Source of the DNA: Candidatus Zixiibacteriota bacterium
GTDB lineage: Bacteria > Zixibacteria > MSB-5A5 > JAABVY01
Assembly: GCA_011056555.1 (NCBI GenBank)
Contig: DSEQ01000036.1
Coordinates: forward strand, 62,001 to 126,000
DNA: 64,000 nt
Direction of reading: 5' to 3'
The position numbers were made by a program, and so were the translations under genes. The stretch's first letter is position 1. Every line of letters begins with the position of its first letter. The notes below the pieces were generated by a model. That model did not search any database. It had not been told where the DNA came from and was given only the letters and a program-made list of their open reading frames with translations. Below are positions 18,350 to 26,567 of this stretch, one piece after another.

Positions 18350-19810
18350 TTAGCAATCCGGTATTCCATCGCCGTTGGTATCGCAAGGCGCGAAGCCGCC
18401 CACGAATACATAGTTAATAATGTGAACTGCGTCGGAGACGTTAACAGTCCCGTCACAATTCGCATCTCCTGCCACATAGGGAACGGGCGGATTACCGCCG
18501 ACAAAGACAAAGTTGACGATAGCGACAGCATCAGAGACATTCACGGTCTGGTCTCCGGAGGCATCGCCGCAGAGGTAGGAAGCTTCGAAAACGAAGTCAT
18601 CCGACCAGGGTCCCTGCGCATCATATATGTCTTTGGCACGGGCGCGAATTGTGTAGGTGCCGGTGGACTCATATGAATGCAGAATTGACACCTTCTGATC
18701 TGAGGGATAAGGTCCGACCCAGTCTTCGATATCACCATCTCCCCATTCAACATAGTAATATAGATCGTTTCCATCCGGATCAACAGAGAGAAAATCGAAT
18801 TCGTATTCTATGCCTGTACTTCCGCTTGACGGTCCGTTGACAGTGGCAACATCCGGCGGATTATTGATCAATGTCGAAAGGCCCCCCGAGAAGCAGTAAA
18901 GCTGCCCGTTTCTTCCTCCCGCCACCATTTCCATAGAAGCATCGCCGGTTATATCGGGAATAGCGTTTAACGCATCCACTGCTGCCGGAAATCCTACAGA
19001 ATAAAGCTCCTCGCCGCTGGTTCCGTTGAGGAAGTAGCACATATTGTTGGAATATAGCGTTCCGATCATAACATCATTTATGCCATCACCCGAAAGATCG
19101 TTGGACACCGCCACATTCCAGGATTTATCCGCCAGTGGTTGTGACCAGACATATGTCCCGTCATAACCGCTCAGGACTATCCCGGTGAGGCCTGTATGGC
19201 TCAAGAGCAGGTCCTGATAACCGTCAGCGTTGACGTCATCCATGGGATAGATATTTAGTATTGATCCCAGCCCGGTAACACCGTACTCCTGTCCACCGGT
19301 GGTCGCATCCAGTCCATAAACACCGCCGCCGCCTAAGCTGAAATCACCTATGGCCACATCTTTAATACCGTCTCCAGTAATATCGTCGAGCTGAGCGAGC
19401 CCCCATACAGATGAACCCGGAGCCTGGAACGTCCACTCGATCACTCCAGTCGCACCGTTAATTCCATATGCTCTTCCCGCCGATTCATCGAAATTGGATG
19501 CTCCAACAAGAACATCGGGCTGACTATCGCCGGTAAAGTCCTCAACGCCCATGACGGCAAACGAGGGCGCTCCGATGGGGCGTTCCCAGATCGAATTGCC
19601 GGTCAGGACATCGAGGCAGTAAATCCGCTTCGGCCCTGTATCATTAGCGTCATCACCGGTGGCCGCCAGCACATCACGTACACCGTCACCGTTATAGTCA
19701 TAACTGCAATCGACATCATATACCCAGCCGCCGTCGCCGTACTCATCAGTATAGTGGGTCCAGATTTCCGTGCCATCCTTACTTGAGAGCAGACGGATCA
19801 GCTTGCCGCC
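18350..19810 (-). CDS. C-terminal part of a frameshifted secreted protein: FG-GAP repeats, PKD domain, type I dockerin
   Basis: This frame has no convincing start of its own. It is the -1 continuation of the gene that begins at 21489, joined at the GGG run at 19811-19809. It encodes about 487 residues: FG-GAP/VCBS beta-propeller repeats with calcium-loop motifs such as DDITGDGIKDVAIG and DVNADGYQDLLLS, a PKD-like domain (VEWGDGDIEDW, HSYESTGTYTI), and two dockerin repeats (CGDASGDQTVNVSDAV and AGDANCDGTVNVSDAV) before the end. A GTG at 19672 is the first start-like codon an ORF finder meets, but the coding signal runs past it. A strong terminator follows. See the upstream half at 19798-21489. 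Confidence 0.8.
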   Translation of the reverse strand, partial: GGKLIRLLSSKDGTEIWTHYTDEYGDGGWVYDVDCSYDYNGDGVRDVLAATGDDANDTGPKRIYCLDVLTGNSIWERPIGAPSFAVMGVEDFTGDSQPDVLVGASNFDESAGRAYGINGATGVIEWTFQAPGSSVWGLAQLDDITGDGIKDVAIGDFSLGGGGVYGLDATTGGQEYGVTGLGSILNIYPMDDVNADGYQDLLLSHTGLTGIVLSGYDGTYVWSQPLADKSWNVAVSNDLSGDGINDVMIGTLYSNNMCYFLNGTSGEELYSVGFPAAVDALNAIPDITGDASMEMVAGGRNGQLYCFSGGLSTLINNPPDVATVNGPSSGSTGIEYEFDFLSVDPDGNDLYYYVEWGDGDIEDWVGPYPSDQKVSILHSYESTGTYTIRARAKDIYDAQGPWSDDFVFEASYLCGDASGDQTVNVSDAVAIVNFVFVGGNPPVPYVAGDANCDGTVNVSDAVHIINYVFVGGFAPCDTNGDGIPDC

Positions 19811-21489
19811 CAGGCTGACGCCACAACAATATCGGGATATCCATCACTATCGATGTCATCAGTTAAATCCAGACCTTTTTGGGAGTAAACCGAGCCGGCA
19901 TAAATTTCATGTTCCCAGAGAACATCAGCCTGCCCGTCTGAGTTGCCGTTAAAGCAGCGAATGTAATAGTCCTCAGAGGCAACGACAACCTCAGCAACTC
20001 CATCACCTGTGATATCAGGAATGGAGATAATAGCCTTGGGGCTTGTATCTGTACCGCCCGTGATGACATATTGCCATAGGGTATCGCCGATCGGCCACTC
20101 AGTGCCCGACCCGCTGCCTTCCAGGGAGACTATGTAAGGATTCTCATCCGGGTCATTGCTGGAGATGGTCAGGCTGCCTGAATATGCCATATCCATATCC
20201 GGATGGAACCATACACCGACTTGAACCTCATCCAGGATCGGAATATCAATCGGGAATGTAACATCGCTTTCGATAGCAAAAGCAGGGTCGTCGCTCGAAA
20301 TATTTGCAATAGTCAGAATATCATTTCCGCCGTTTTGAATAGTCATGAACCAGCGTGTGTATGCCCCCACACGCACGGGCCCATAGTTATGTGCTGATTC
20401 CGGAACAATAATGTCGGGGCCTGAGCTTACGGCATCTCCTGTCAGCGTAATATCATAATTAGGATCGATCGGATCATTTGAGGCGATCGTAGCCACAGCA
20501 TCCAGTGTGCCCGGCGCAAGCGGCGACCATATGATCGGTACCTGTTTCTGGCTGTCCGGCTCAATCGTCATCGGGAATGTGGCAGTGGTGGATAAATCCG
20601 CTGAACCGGTGCCGGAGAATGTAACACCGCTGACCTCCAGGTTGCCGGTCCCCACGTTGGAGACAATCAGATTCCAGGTATCCGACTCTCCGGCTGTTAC
20701 CACCCCATAATCGTGGGAATCGCTGGAGACATTGATAAAAGGCGTTCCGGCGCCATACAGATCGACCTTATAGAGGAAGTCTCCGCCCGCCCCGCCGTTA
20801 TCGATATACCACAGATGTGTACCGTCCCAGACGATTCCGGAGGGATCAGTAGACTCCGCAGCATGGGTTTCCACAACTGTCCCGCTGGCGGTATCCAGCT
20901 TATAGAGTGCATCGCCCCAGTAATCCGCCATCCAGAGATATTCTCCCTGCATGCAGAGATCCCAGGGCTGATTATCCGGGCCCGAAAACTGCTTCAGAAT
21001 CGTCCCGGCGACATCGACTTTATAGAGGTATCCCGGATCGGGATAGTAGCGGGCCACCCAGAAATCGCCATTATCATAAGCGATACCGGACATGTAATGG
21101 TCCGGAAGAGTAATTGTGGACTGCTGGACGCCGCTAAAGTCCATCTCAATGGCCAATGCAGGATCGGAGCTGCTGCCCGCATGATCGGTTGTCCAGAGAT
21201 TCGTACCATCAAACGTCAATCCATAAGCATCCTCCTGCGGACCGGTAAACAGCAATGTGTAGCTGCCGTCGGATGGATCGAGTTGATAAATGTTACTCCC
21301 ATTGGAACCGTAAATTCCAAAATATAGATAGGTGCCATCCCAGGCCAGTCCGGAGGCGGCTTCCGGAATTACATAACTGGTCACAATCGTCCAGTCTTTT
21401 TGATTCTGCGCACTCGCCGGCCCGGTCAGGGCGATTAACAAAAACACCGCCGTAAAAATTGTTAAAAATGCTGATGCTTTTTTGGACAT
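19798..21489 (-). CDS. N-terminal part of a frameshifted secreted protein: signal peptide, propeller, ASH-like domains, FG-GAP
   Basis: The frame codes for 563 residues before a TGA at 19800-19798. I start at the ATG 21489-21487, which has GGGAGGAG four bases upstream and gives a clean signal peptide (cut after GPASA); the frame is open to 21519. Residues about 30-250 look like a beta-propeller of six-bladed NHL/SMP-30 type (repeated GLAWDGTYLYF, GIVWDGTHLWYID). Two Ig-like modules of the choice-of-anchor D/ASH type follow (HDYGVVTAGESDTW and HNYGPVRVGAYTRW). FG-GAP repeats then begin (DITGDGVAEVVVAS) and break off at VVASAW, where the other frame resumes in perfect register. Function: probably a surface or secreted binding protein. 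Confidence 0.8.
   Translation of the reverse strand: MSKKASAFLTIFTAVFLLIALTGPASAQNQKDWTIVTSYVIPEAASGLAWDGTYLYFGIYGSNGSNIYQLDPSDGSYTLLFTGPQEDAYGLTFDGTNLWTTDHAGSSSDPALAIEMDFSGVQQSTITLPDHYMSGIAYDNGDFWVARYYPDPGYLYKVDVAGTILKQFSGPDNQPWDLCMQGEYLWMADYWGDALYKLDTASGTVVETHAAESTDPSGIVWDGTHLWYIDNGGAGGDFLYKVDLYGAGTPFINVSSDSHDYGVVTAGESDTWNLIVSNVGTGNLEVSGVTFSGTGSADLSTTATFPMTIEPDSQKQVPIIWSPLAPGTLDAVATIASNDPIDPNYDITLTGDAVSSGPDIIVPESAHNYGPVRVGAYTRWFMTIQNGGNDILTIANISSDDPAFAIESDVTFPIDIPILDEVQVGVWFHPDMDMAYSGSLTISSNDPDENPYIVSLEGSGSGTEWPIGDTLWQYVITGGTDTSPKAIISIPDITGDGVAEVVVASEDYYIRCFNGNSDGQADVLWEHEIYAGSVYSQKGLDLTDDIDSDGYPDIVVASAWAAS
19809..19811 (-). other. Frameshift site in the dockerin protein gene
   Basis: Minus strand reads GCC TGG GCG GCA AGC TGA. 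With one more G in the GGG run (19811-19809) it would read GCC TGG GGC GGC AAG CTG, giving VVASAWGGKLIRLLSSKDG, the usual next FG-GAP repeat. The downstream frame stays open for 487 codons. One base is therefore missing, by a real deletion or by a sequencing or assembly error. Confidence 0.85.
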
Positions 21490-21570
21490 AAGACTCCTCC
21501 CGAAGTTATTTTGTAACAAAAAATATCATGGTTTTTTACTAATCAGTATCAAATCCCGATTTTCAGGCCA

Positions 21571-21599
21571 TTTATATTCGAGTTAGTATGTGCAGTAAA
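21571..21599 (-). promoter_or_regulatory. Predicted promoter for the dockerin protein gene
   Basis: Minus strand: TTTACT (21599-21594), 17-base spacer, TATAAA (21576-21571). The leader to the ATG at 21489 would be about 75 bases. It lies in the 248-base gap after the DHS-like gene. Confidence 0.4.
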
Positions 21600-21693
21600 T
21601 CCGGATACGAAAAACTAAGCGCATGTAGTACAACAACTTACATAATCACTGTTTGGAGTTTGCCGAATAGACAATCCATTAAAATATAGCATC

Positions 21694-21730
21694 TAAAGCC
21701 GAAAAGTCAAGTCTATTAAGTTCGGCTTTA
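21694..21730 (-). terminator. Inverted repeat after the DHS-like gene, possible weak terminator
   Basis: A perfect 10-bp inverted repeat (TAAAGCCGAA at 21694-21703 against TTCGGCTTTA at 21721-21730) with a 17-base loop, eight bases past the stop at 21738. On the minus strand there is no T-run directly after it, so termination would be weak or the element has another role. Confidence 0.35.
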
Positions 21731-21737
21731 AGTTTAG

Positions 21738-22685
21738 TTATTCTACGTAACTTTTAACTGCAGCGAACAGGAGCGGTATCATAAGCTCGTGGTGCCCGGT
21801 GATATTGTATCCTTCCGAATTCAATGCGGCGGGCCGCTTTACAACATTTTGGAGGGGACGATAATGATTTATCATATCGAAGTTTGCAGTTGTATATTTT
21901 CCGAATTCGGGATTTAAATTTCGACAAACCGCCAGAGCCTTGAGGAATACCTCCGGCATTATAACCGCCGAGCCAATATTCAAAGCTACTCCGCCATTGG
22001 CGATCTGCATCACCGAATCTGCGAAAATTTGGAAATCCTCAAAGGAGGCGCGGCCGATCGCGGCCCCGTCAAAAACAGGATGCTGATTTACAATATCGGT
22101 TCCTATTGCGGCATGGATGGTCAATGGTATGTTTTTTCTCAAGCAATTATAGGCCAGAGAATATTCTTTGTATGGAGGATTCTGGTCGGCAATATATCTG
22201 CCGAGCGCATGACCCAGGCCGATTTCTTCTCTCCAGGCCAGCTTCAACATCTGGGAATAAAGTTCGGCAGTCTCCTCCACAAACCCGAAACTGCCGTCCT
22301 GAAGATTCTCCAGCACATCCTCTGAGGTGGCCCCAAAGAAGGCGATCTCGAGATCATGAATTGAAACCGCACTGTTTCCCGCAAAATGCAGATTACTGTG
22401 AATATCCATAAAATCGACATAGAGCGGAGTCAGGCCAACCTTGAGATTATGCGCCCCGAGCATGAATATGATCTTGAATTTCCTTTTTACGGCTTCACTC
22501 ATCCTATCCACAACTTTTTTGAAATCTTCAGCTTTCAGGAATTTCGGCAGGGATTTCAGGAAATCATCGATACAACAGCCGCCGGAGACCGGCTGGCCCA
22601 AAAGGTCGAGCTGAACCTTGCTGGCCCTCTTTTTTATAGAATATGTTTTGACTTTACCGAGATCTATTTTCCTGAAATCAGCCAT
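21738..22685 (-). CDS. Deoxyhypusine-synthase-like protein, function unknown
   Basis: 315 residues of the deoxyhypusine synthase / bacterial DHS-like family. Recognisable segments are the N-terminal GGCCIDDFLKSLPKFL, the IFMLGAHNLKVGLTPLYVD segment near 75-92, PLTIHAAIGTDIVNQHP near 188-204 and NITGHHELMIPLL near the C-terminus. True deoxyhypusine synthase modifies eIF5A through a catalytic Lys in a SWGK-like motif; I do not see that motif here. Some bacterial relatives make homospermidine or have no known role. Bacteria normally lack eIF5A, so the substrate is open. It starts 73 bases after the DUF3108 gene. Confidence 0.75.
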   Translation of the reverse strand: MADFRKIDLGKVKTYSIKKRASKVQLDLLGQPVSGGCCIDDFLKSLPKFLKAEDFKKVVDRMSEAVKRKFKIIFMLGAHNLKVGLTPLYVDFMDIHSNLHFAGNSAVSIHDLEIAFFGATSEDVLENLQDGSFGFVEETAELYSQMLKLAWREEIGLGHALGRYIADQNPPYKEYSLAYNCLRKNIPLTIHAAIGTDIVNQHPVFDGAAIGRASFEDFQIFADSVMQIANGGVALNIGSAVIMPEVFLKALAVCRNLNPEFGKYTTANFDMINHYRPLQNVVKRPAALNSEGYNITGHHELMIPLLFAAVKSYVE

Positions 22686-22758
22686 GGGATTTATTCCTGT
22701 ATGCCAAGGTTCCGGGAGAGAATAAACAGGATTGGGGAATTAAATCAATTAAAACTTA

Positions 22759-23592
22759 TTACCATTCGTAAAGTTCGCCGATTCTGTAATCGGTCAGTTC
22801 GGCATAAATCGAGCCCACTACCACTTTCGATTTCATGAGCACGGGCATTTTGAGGCGATCGTCTGTCAGCCACACCGAGAGAGTGCCCTCATGCTTGAAA
22901 ATACCTGCAGATTGAAGAAGAGGTTCGACTTTGATGCATTTGAATTTTCCTGCCGGCACCTCTATTATTTCCCTCCTGTGGACTATGACTGGCAGGGGAT
23001 AGCATTTATCCTTCTCGAAATTAGATATGGTAATTGTATCGCCGACTTCCAGATCAAGCGTGCGGACATAGTAAAGCGACGACAAAACGTCCTGTACATA
23101 CTCGGGCACGACAAAGGCGGTGTCCTGCGCCCTCACTATATTTCTCGACTGATCATAAAGCTGAACCTGTTCATTCTCATAATTCCCCTCGTTCAATTTC
23201 TTGCGAAAGAACCAGGTGAACAGCCCTTCCACATCAACCCAGGTCTCTGCCGTGTCTCTGACCTTAAAAAAATTATCGAAGAATGGAAATGATTTGGCGA
23301 TTGTTCGTATTCTATATACCGGTCGGTCTTCATGATCGAGAACTTCAGAGACCTCCATTGTGGCCTCTCCGGCCTTGATCATCTTCCAGCCTATCGTAAA
23401 GGTAAGCTTTTCCCCTACCCCGAAGGCATCGTTTCTTACAAAACGGAAATCATTATCTGTTTCCAGCTCATCGGCCGGCACCCGGAGGGTGTCCGAGCAT
23501 AACAGCGTATCTTCGATCTCAGGATCATCGTATTGTGCCGACAGGAATGCGGGTAAAAGAGCTAAAATAATAGTCAGGAAAATCTTTTTCAT
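22759..23592 (-). CDS. DUF3108 exported protein
   Basis: 277 residues with a signal peptide (1-19, cut near FLSAQ). The rest fits the DUF3108 family: GEKLTFTIGWKMIKAGEATMEV (residues about 60-81), a central beta-rich region, and the C-terminal VWLTDDRLKMPVLMKSKVVVGSI motif. The family is periplasmic or outer-membrane associated and often lies in envelope gene clusters. Its molecular role is not known. It overlaps the phosphatase gene by four bases. Confidence 0.85.
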   Translation of the reverse strand: MKKIFLTIILALLPAFLSAQYDDPEIEDTLLCSDTLRVPADELETDNDFRFVRNDAFGVGEKLTFTIGWKMIKAGEATMEVSEVLDHEDRPVYRIRTIAKSFPFFDNFFKVRDTAETWVDVEGLFTWFFRKKLNEGNYENEQVQLYDQSRNIVRAQDTAFVVPEYVQDVLSSLYYVRTLDLEVGDTITISNFEKDKCYPLPVIVHRREIIEVPAGKFKCIKVEPLLQSAGIFKHEGTLSVWLTDDRLKMPVLMKSKVVVGSIYAELTDYRIGELYEW

Positions 23593-24101
23593 ATCTGTTT
23601 TCCAAGCTTATTTTGGTATCTTTTCTTTATATCGGGCCAGATTCGCTCAAGTTCCCATTTTATTTCGGCATAAGTTCTCTCGTAGAACTTCGCATCCAGT
23701 CCGATCGGATCGGCCACACTCAATGAATCATCGCCATTTTGATCAGGGAAAGCTTTGAGCATATAGACCTTATGGAAATTTTCGGGATACAGCGAACGCA
23801 TCCGGTCGTAATGGTTTTTGGCCATAGCAATTACAATGTCCGCCTCCTTCATCAATTCGGGCGTCAATTGCGTGGAATGGACATCTGAAATATCTACATC
23901 ATCCCTCAAAGCGGTCTGAACAGCGTAGCCTGAGGGAGGGTAGCCGTTATAAGTGCCAATCCCGGCGGATTCCACATCCATAAAATCCAATCCCTCTTCC
24001 GCAGCCATTTTTCGCAGGATTCCATGTGCCATAGGGGATCGGCAGGTATTACCGGTACAGACAAATAAGACACGGAACAGATTATTTTGATCTTCAGCCA
24101 T
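23589..24101 (-). CDS. Low-molecular-weight phosphatase, YwlE-like (protein-arginine or -tyrosine phosphatase)
   Basis: 170-residue LMW phosphatase. The P-loop C15-T-G-N-T-C-R21-S has the C-x5-R signature near the N-terminus, and the general-acid loop is DPIG near residue 130. Thr19 in the loop is the residue that in Bacillus YwlE selects phospho-arginine over phospho-tyrosine (known from YwlE structural work); here the loop matches YwlE exactly. I use the ATG at 24101, which overlaps the tsaC stop by eight bases; a TTG at 24107 is the alternative. tsaC (ywlC) and ywlE are also close neighbours in Bacillus. Confidence 0.88.
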   Translation of the reverse strand: MAEDQNNLFRVLFVCTGNTCRSPMAHGILRKMAAEEGLDFMDVESAGIGTYNGYPPSGYAVQTALRDDVDISDVHSTQLTPELMKEADIVIAMAKNHYDRMRSLYPENFHKVYMLKAFPDQNGDDSLSVADPIGLDAKFYERTYAEIKWELERIWPDIKKRYQNKLGKQI

Positions 24102-24732
24102 AAGCAAAAATCTCTTTTATCAATTTTGAATCAACAGCGCCTTTGCGCAGTATCTTAACGTCATCATCAACCAGCTCAACGACCGTTGAGGGCGGGCTAT
24201 TAAAATTCAATACCGGATCAATAATAAAAAGTTCAATTTTTCCTGCAAAATTACTTTCGATATCTGCAATAGATGCGGGCATTTTGCCGCTGATATTTGC
24301 GCTGGTCGCGCTGATTGGAACTTTAAATCCCCCGATGAGGGATTTTATGAAAGGGTGACTGGAACAGCGAAAACCTATTTTCCCGTCCGCGGAGACAACT
24401 CCCGGCCAGTTCTCAATAGACGATTTCAGTACGAATGTCACCGGGCCGGGCCAGAATCGTCCGATTCGGGAGAACTGCTTCTCCTCGAGTTCAACGCCGT
24501 AATCCTTCAGCTGATCCTCTGATTCGATAAAGACTGCGGTAGGCTTATCCAGAGGCCTCTGTTTGAATTCGAATAGCCTCCTCATTGCTTCCTGATCCCG
24601 GGCATTGACCAGAAGGCCGTATGCTGTCTCGGTCGGAGCTACAATTATCCCGCCCTCTTCCAGGATATTAAGCGAAGCATCTACGGCCTGCTGCATGATG
24701 CCGGGCGAGGAGTTCAATGTGATCTTGTACAC
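24094..24732 (-). CDS. tsaC: L-threonylcarbamoyladenylate synthase (Sua5/YwlC/TsaC family)
   Basis: 212-residue YrdC-fold enzyme that makes threonylcarbamoyl-AMP from threonine, bicarbonate and ATP for the t6A37 modification of tRNAs. Family motifs: GGIIVAPTETAYGLLVNA (residues 27-44), a KQRPLDKPTAVF segment (57-68), RFWPGPVTFVL (92-102) and PISATSANISG (143-153). It has only the YrdC domain, not the extra C-terminal Sua5 domain. It overlaps the SPOR lipoprotein gene by one base and the phosphatase gene by eight. Confidence 0.93.
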   Translation of the reverse strand: MYKITLNSSPGIMQQAVDASLNILEEGGIIVAPTETAYGLLVNARDQEAMRRLFEFKQRPLDKPTAVFIESEDQLKDYGVELEEKQFSRIGRFWPGPVTFVLKSSIENWPGVVSADGKIGFRCSSHPFIKSLIGGFKVPISATSANISGKMPASIADIESNFAGKIELFIIDPVLNFNSPPSTVVELVDDDVKILRKGAVDSKLIKEIFAYG

Positions 24733-25370
24733 TATTCGGTCTCCGACTCCGGTTCTGTCCCTTCCAACTCCCGGATTCTCATCAGGCTGTCCTGGGTGGC
24801 GATTGAATCTTCGATATAGAGCATGCGGAAATAGATTGAATCGGGCGGGGATTCGATCAGCCAGCTATTATAATATCCCAATGAGCGCGCATTATATAGA
24901 AGCCGCCTGCCCTCTATTTCCGATCGGGCGTTTCCCAGAAGCACCTTATAGTATGGCAGATCATATTTTATGAAGACGGTATCGTCAAAGACTTCCTGTG
25001 CAATTTGCTGCTCATACCTGGCCTCGGTGTAATACTGCGAGGCAAAAAGCTGGATACGGTAAATGGTCAGAGAAGAGTCTATTTTTTCCTGAGCCTGCAG
25101 AAACGAATCGACTTTGGCCCAGTTGAAATCGTCCTTGCTTTCCGGAAGTGCCTCCGGCTCCACTTCTGCCGATTCAAGAATCCTGCGGTCGCGGGGATCA
25201 CCGAGAGGGTCATATTCCTGTTCGGCCCTGTAGATTTCCCCCGCCGGAATTTCCTCGATCTTCTCCTTTTCGGTAGCCGCTCCGCAATACAGCAGCACCG
25301 TTATCAAACCCGCTAAAACCAACGCGGCGATCAAACCAGTATGTTTTCTGAATTTACAGATATTTTTCAA
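24732..25370 (-). CDS. SPOR-domain lipoprotein
   Basis: 212 residues. The N-terminus has a positively charged stretch, a hydrophobic segment (12-28) and then LLYCGA, which may be a lipobox although Tyr before Cys is unusual. Residues about 104-172 form a SPOR-like fold (IYRIQLFASQYY, YYKVLLGNARSEIEG), which in other proteins binds denuded glycan strands of peptidoglycan. The C-terminal 40 residues are acidic. Start codon is TTG at 25370, with GGAG nine bases upstream; it overlaps the manC 3' end by 17 bases. Confidence 0.75.
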   Translation of the reverse strand: MKNICKFRKHTGLIAALVLAGLITVLLYCGAATEKEKIEEIPAGEIYRAEQEYDPLGDPRDRRILESAEVEPEALPESKDDFNWAKVDSFLQAQEKIDSSLTIYRIQLFASQYYTEARYEQQIAQEVFDDTVFIKYDLPYYKVLLGNARSEIEGRRLLYNARSLGYYNSWLIESPPDSIYFRMLYIEDSIATQDSLMRIRELEGTEPESETE

Positions 25371-26433
25371 GTTCCTTATCTCCAGTGAATTTGCCGAGAA
25401 GTTTCTTGATTTTATTTATCTGGGTCTTGTGGGCGACCATGACAATATTGTCAGTTTTGACAATTATCATGTCCGATACTCCCAGAGTTGCAATCAGACC
25501 CTCTGAATCATTATACACAATTGATTCATATGATCCCAGATTAACCACATTTCCCTTAAGAATATTGTTTTCCTCATCCCTGTGCTCAATTCGATCGAGC
25601 GCCAGCCAGCTGCCGACATCGTCCCAGACCATATCCGCCTTCATGGTCAACACATTATTGGCCTGCTCCAGGATAGCGACATCGATCGAGACATCTTCAG
25701 CGTTATGATACAGCTCCCGTTTCGCTTTCTCCTCCTCCTCGGTGCCGATATACTGACGAAATGATTCCAGCTGCTGGTACAGGCCCGGCTTGATTTTTTC
25801 AATAGCCTTAAGTATAGATTTAACAGACCAGATAAACATGCCCGAATTCCATAAATGCTGGCGGTCAAAATAATATTGCTGCGCGATAATCCTGGTTGGC
25901 TTCTCGGTAAATTCGGCCACACGGTAAACCGAGGTACCGTTAACAGAATCATAAAGATCGCCGACCTTTATGTAGCCGTAGCCTGTCTCAGGACGGGTGG
26001 GGGTAATTCCAAGGGTGATCAGCCAGTCCTGGTCGTCACATATCTTCGTGGCAGCCTCCAGATTTCTGATAAGCGTTTCCCTGGGTTTTATCAGGTGATC
26101 CGATGAAAGTACGATCATTATCCCATCGGGATCCTCTTTCTCGAGTATAACCGCGGAAACGGCAATAGCCAGCAGGGTGTTACGTCCAAATGGTTCCGTA
26201 TATATATGTTTCGGATCGAGCTCAGGCATTAACTCCAGAATCTTTTCTTTCATATCTTCGCCGGTTATGATCCTGACCTGGTCCTCAGGCACAAAACCCT
26301 CCATGCGGAATATAGTCTCCTCCAGCATGGTCTTATCTGAGGTGATCTTCAGGAACTGCTTTGGGCGACCGCCCCTGGAAAGCGGCCAGAATCTTTCCCC
26401 TTTACCGCCTGCCATTATAACTGCATAAATCAA
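25354..26433 (-). CDS. manC: Mannose-1-phosphate guanylyltransferase
   Basis: 359-residue nucleotidyltransferase that makes GDP-mannose from mannose-1-phosphate and GTP. The signature VIMAGGKGERFWPLSR (residues 5-20) is complete, followed by PKQFL (24-28), the FGRNTLLAIA and LSSDHLI segments and VDVAILEQANN-type motif near 248. There is no C-terminal phosphomannose isomerase domain, so it is the short form. Start codon is TTG with AAAGGAA six bases upstream. It is the first gene of an operon with a good promoter. Confidence 0.9.
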   Translation of the reverse strand: MIYAVIMAGGKGERFWPLSRGGRPKQFLKITSDKTMLEETIFRMEGFVPEDQVRIITGEDMKEKILELMPELDPKHIYTEPFGRNTLLAIAVSAVILEKEDPDGIMIVLSSDHLIKPRETLIRNLEAATKICDDQDWLITLGITPTRPETGYGYIKVGDLYDSVNGTSVYRVAEFTEKPTRIIAQQYYFDRQHLWNSGMFIWSVKSILKAIEKIKPGLYQQLESFRQYIGTEEEEKAKRELYHNAEDVSIDVAILEQANNVLTMKADMVWDDVGSWLALDRIEHRDEENNILKGNVVNLGSYESIVYNDSEGLIATLGVSDMIIVKTDNIVMVAHKTQINKIKKLLGKFTGDKELEKYL

Positions 26434-26463
26434 TTTATATTCCTTTCCCTTGAAATTGGCTCA

Positions 26464-26492
26464 ATAATAGAAAAAAGCTCCTGATAAGTCAA
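26464..26492 (-). promoter_or_regulatory. Predicted promoter for the manC operon
   Basis: Minus strand: TTGACT (26492-26487), 17-base spacer, TATTAT (26469-26464), each five of six consensus bases. It gives a leader of about 25 bases to the manC TTG. It lies in the 134-base gap after the flippase-like gene. Confidence 0.55.
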
Positions 26493-26567
26493 ATAAACAA
26501 TTTATACCCGCTTGCGTCCATATTTTTGTAAAAAATCGGATATGATTTAAGTTTGGCTAAGCTCGAA

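Noticed and set aside
19600-19830. Programmed ribosomal frameshifting in the dockerin gene
   Set aside because: The site has only a GGG run and no slippery heptamer of X-XXY-YYZ type or clear stimulatory hairpin after it. A missing base is the simpler reading.
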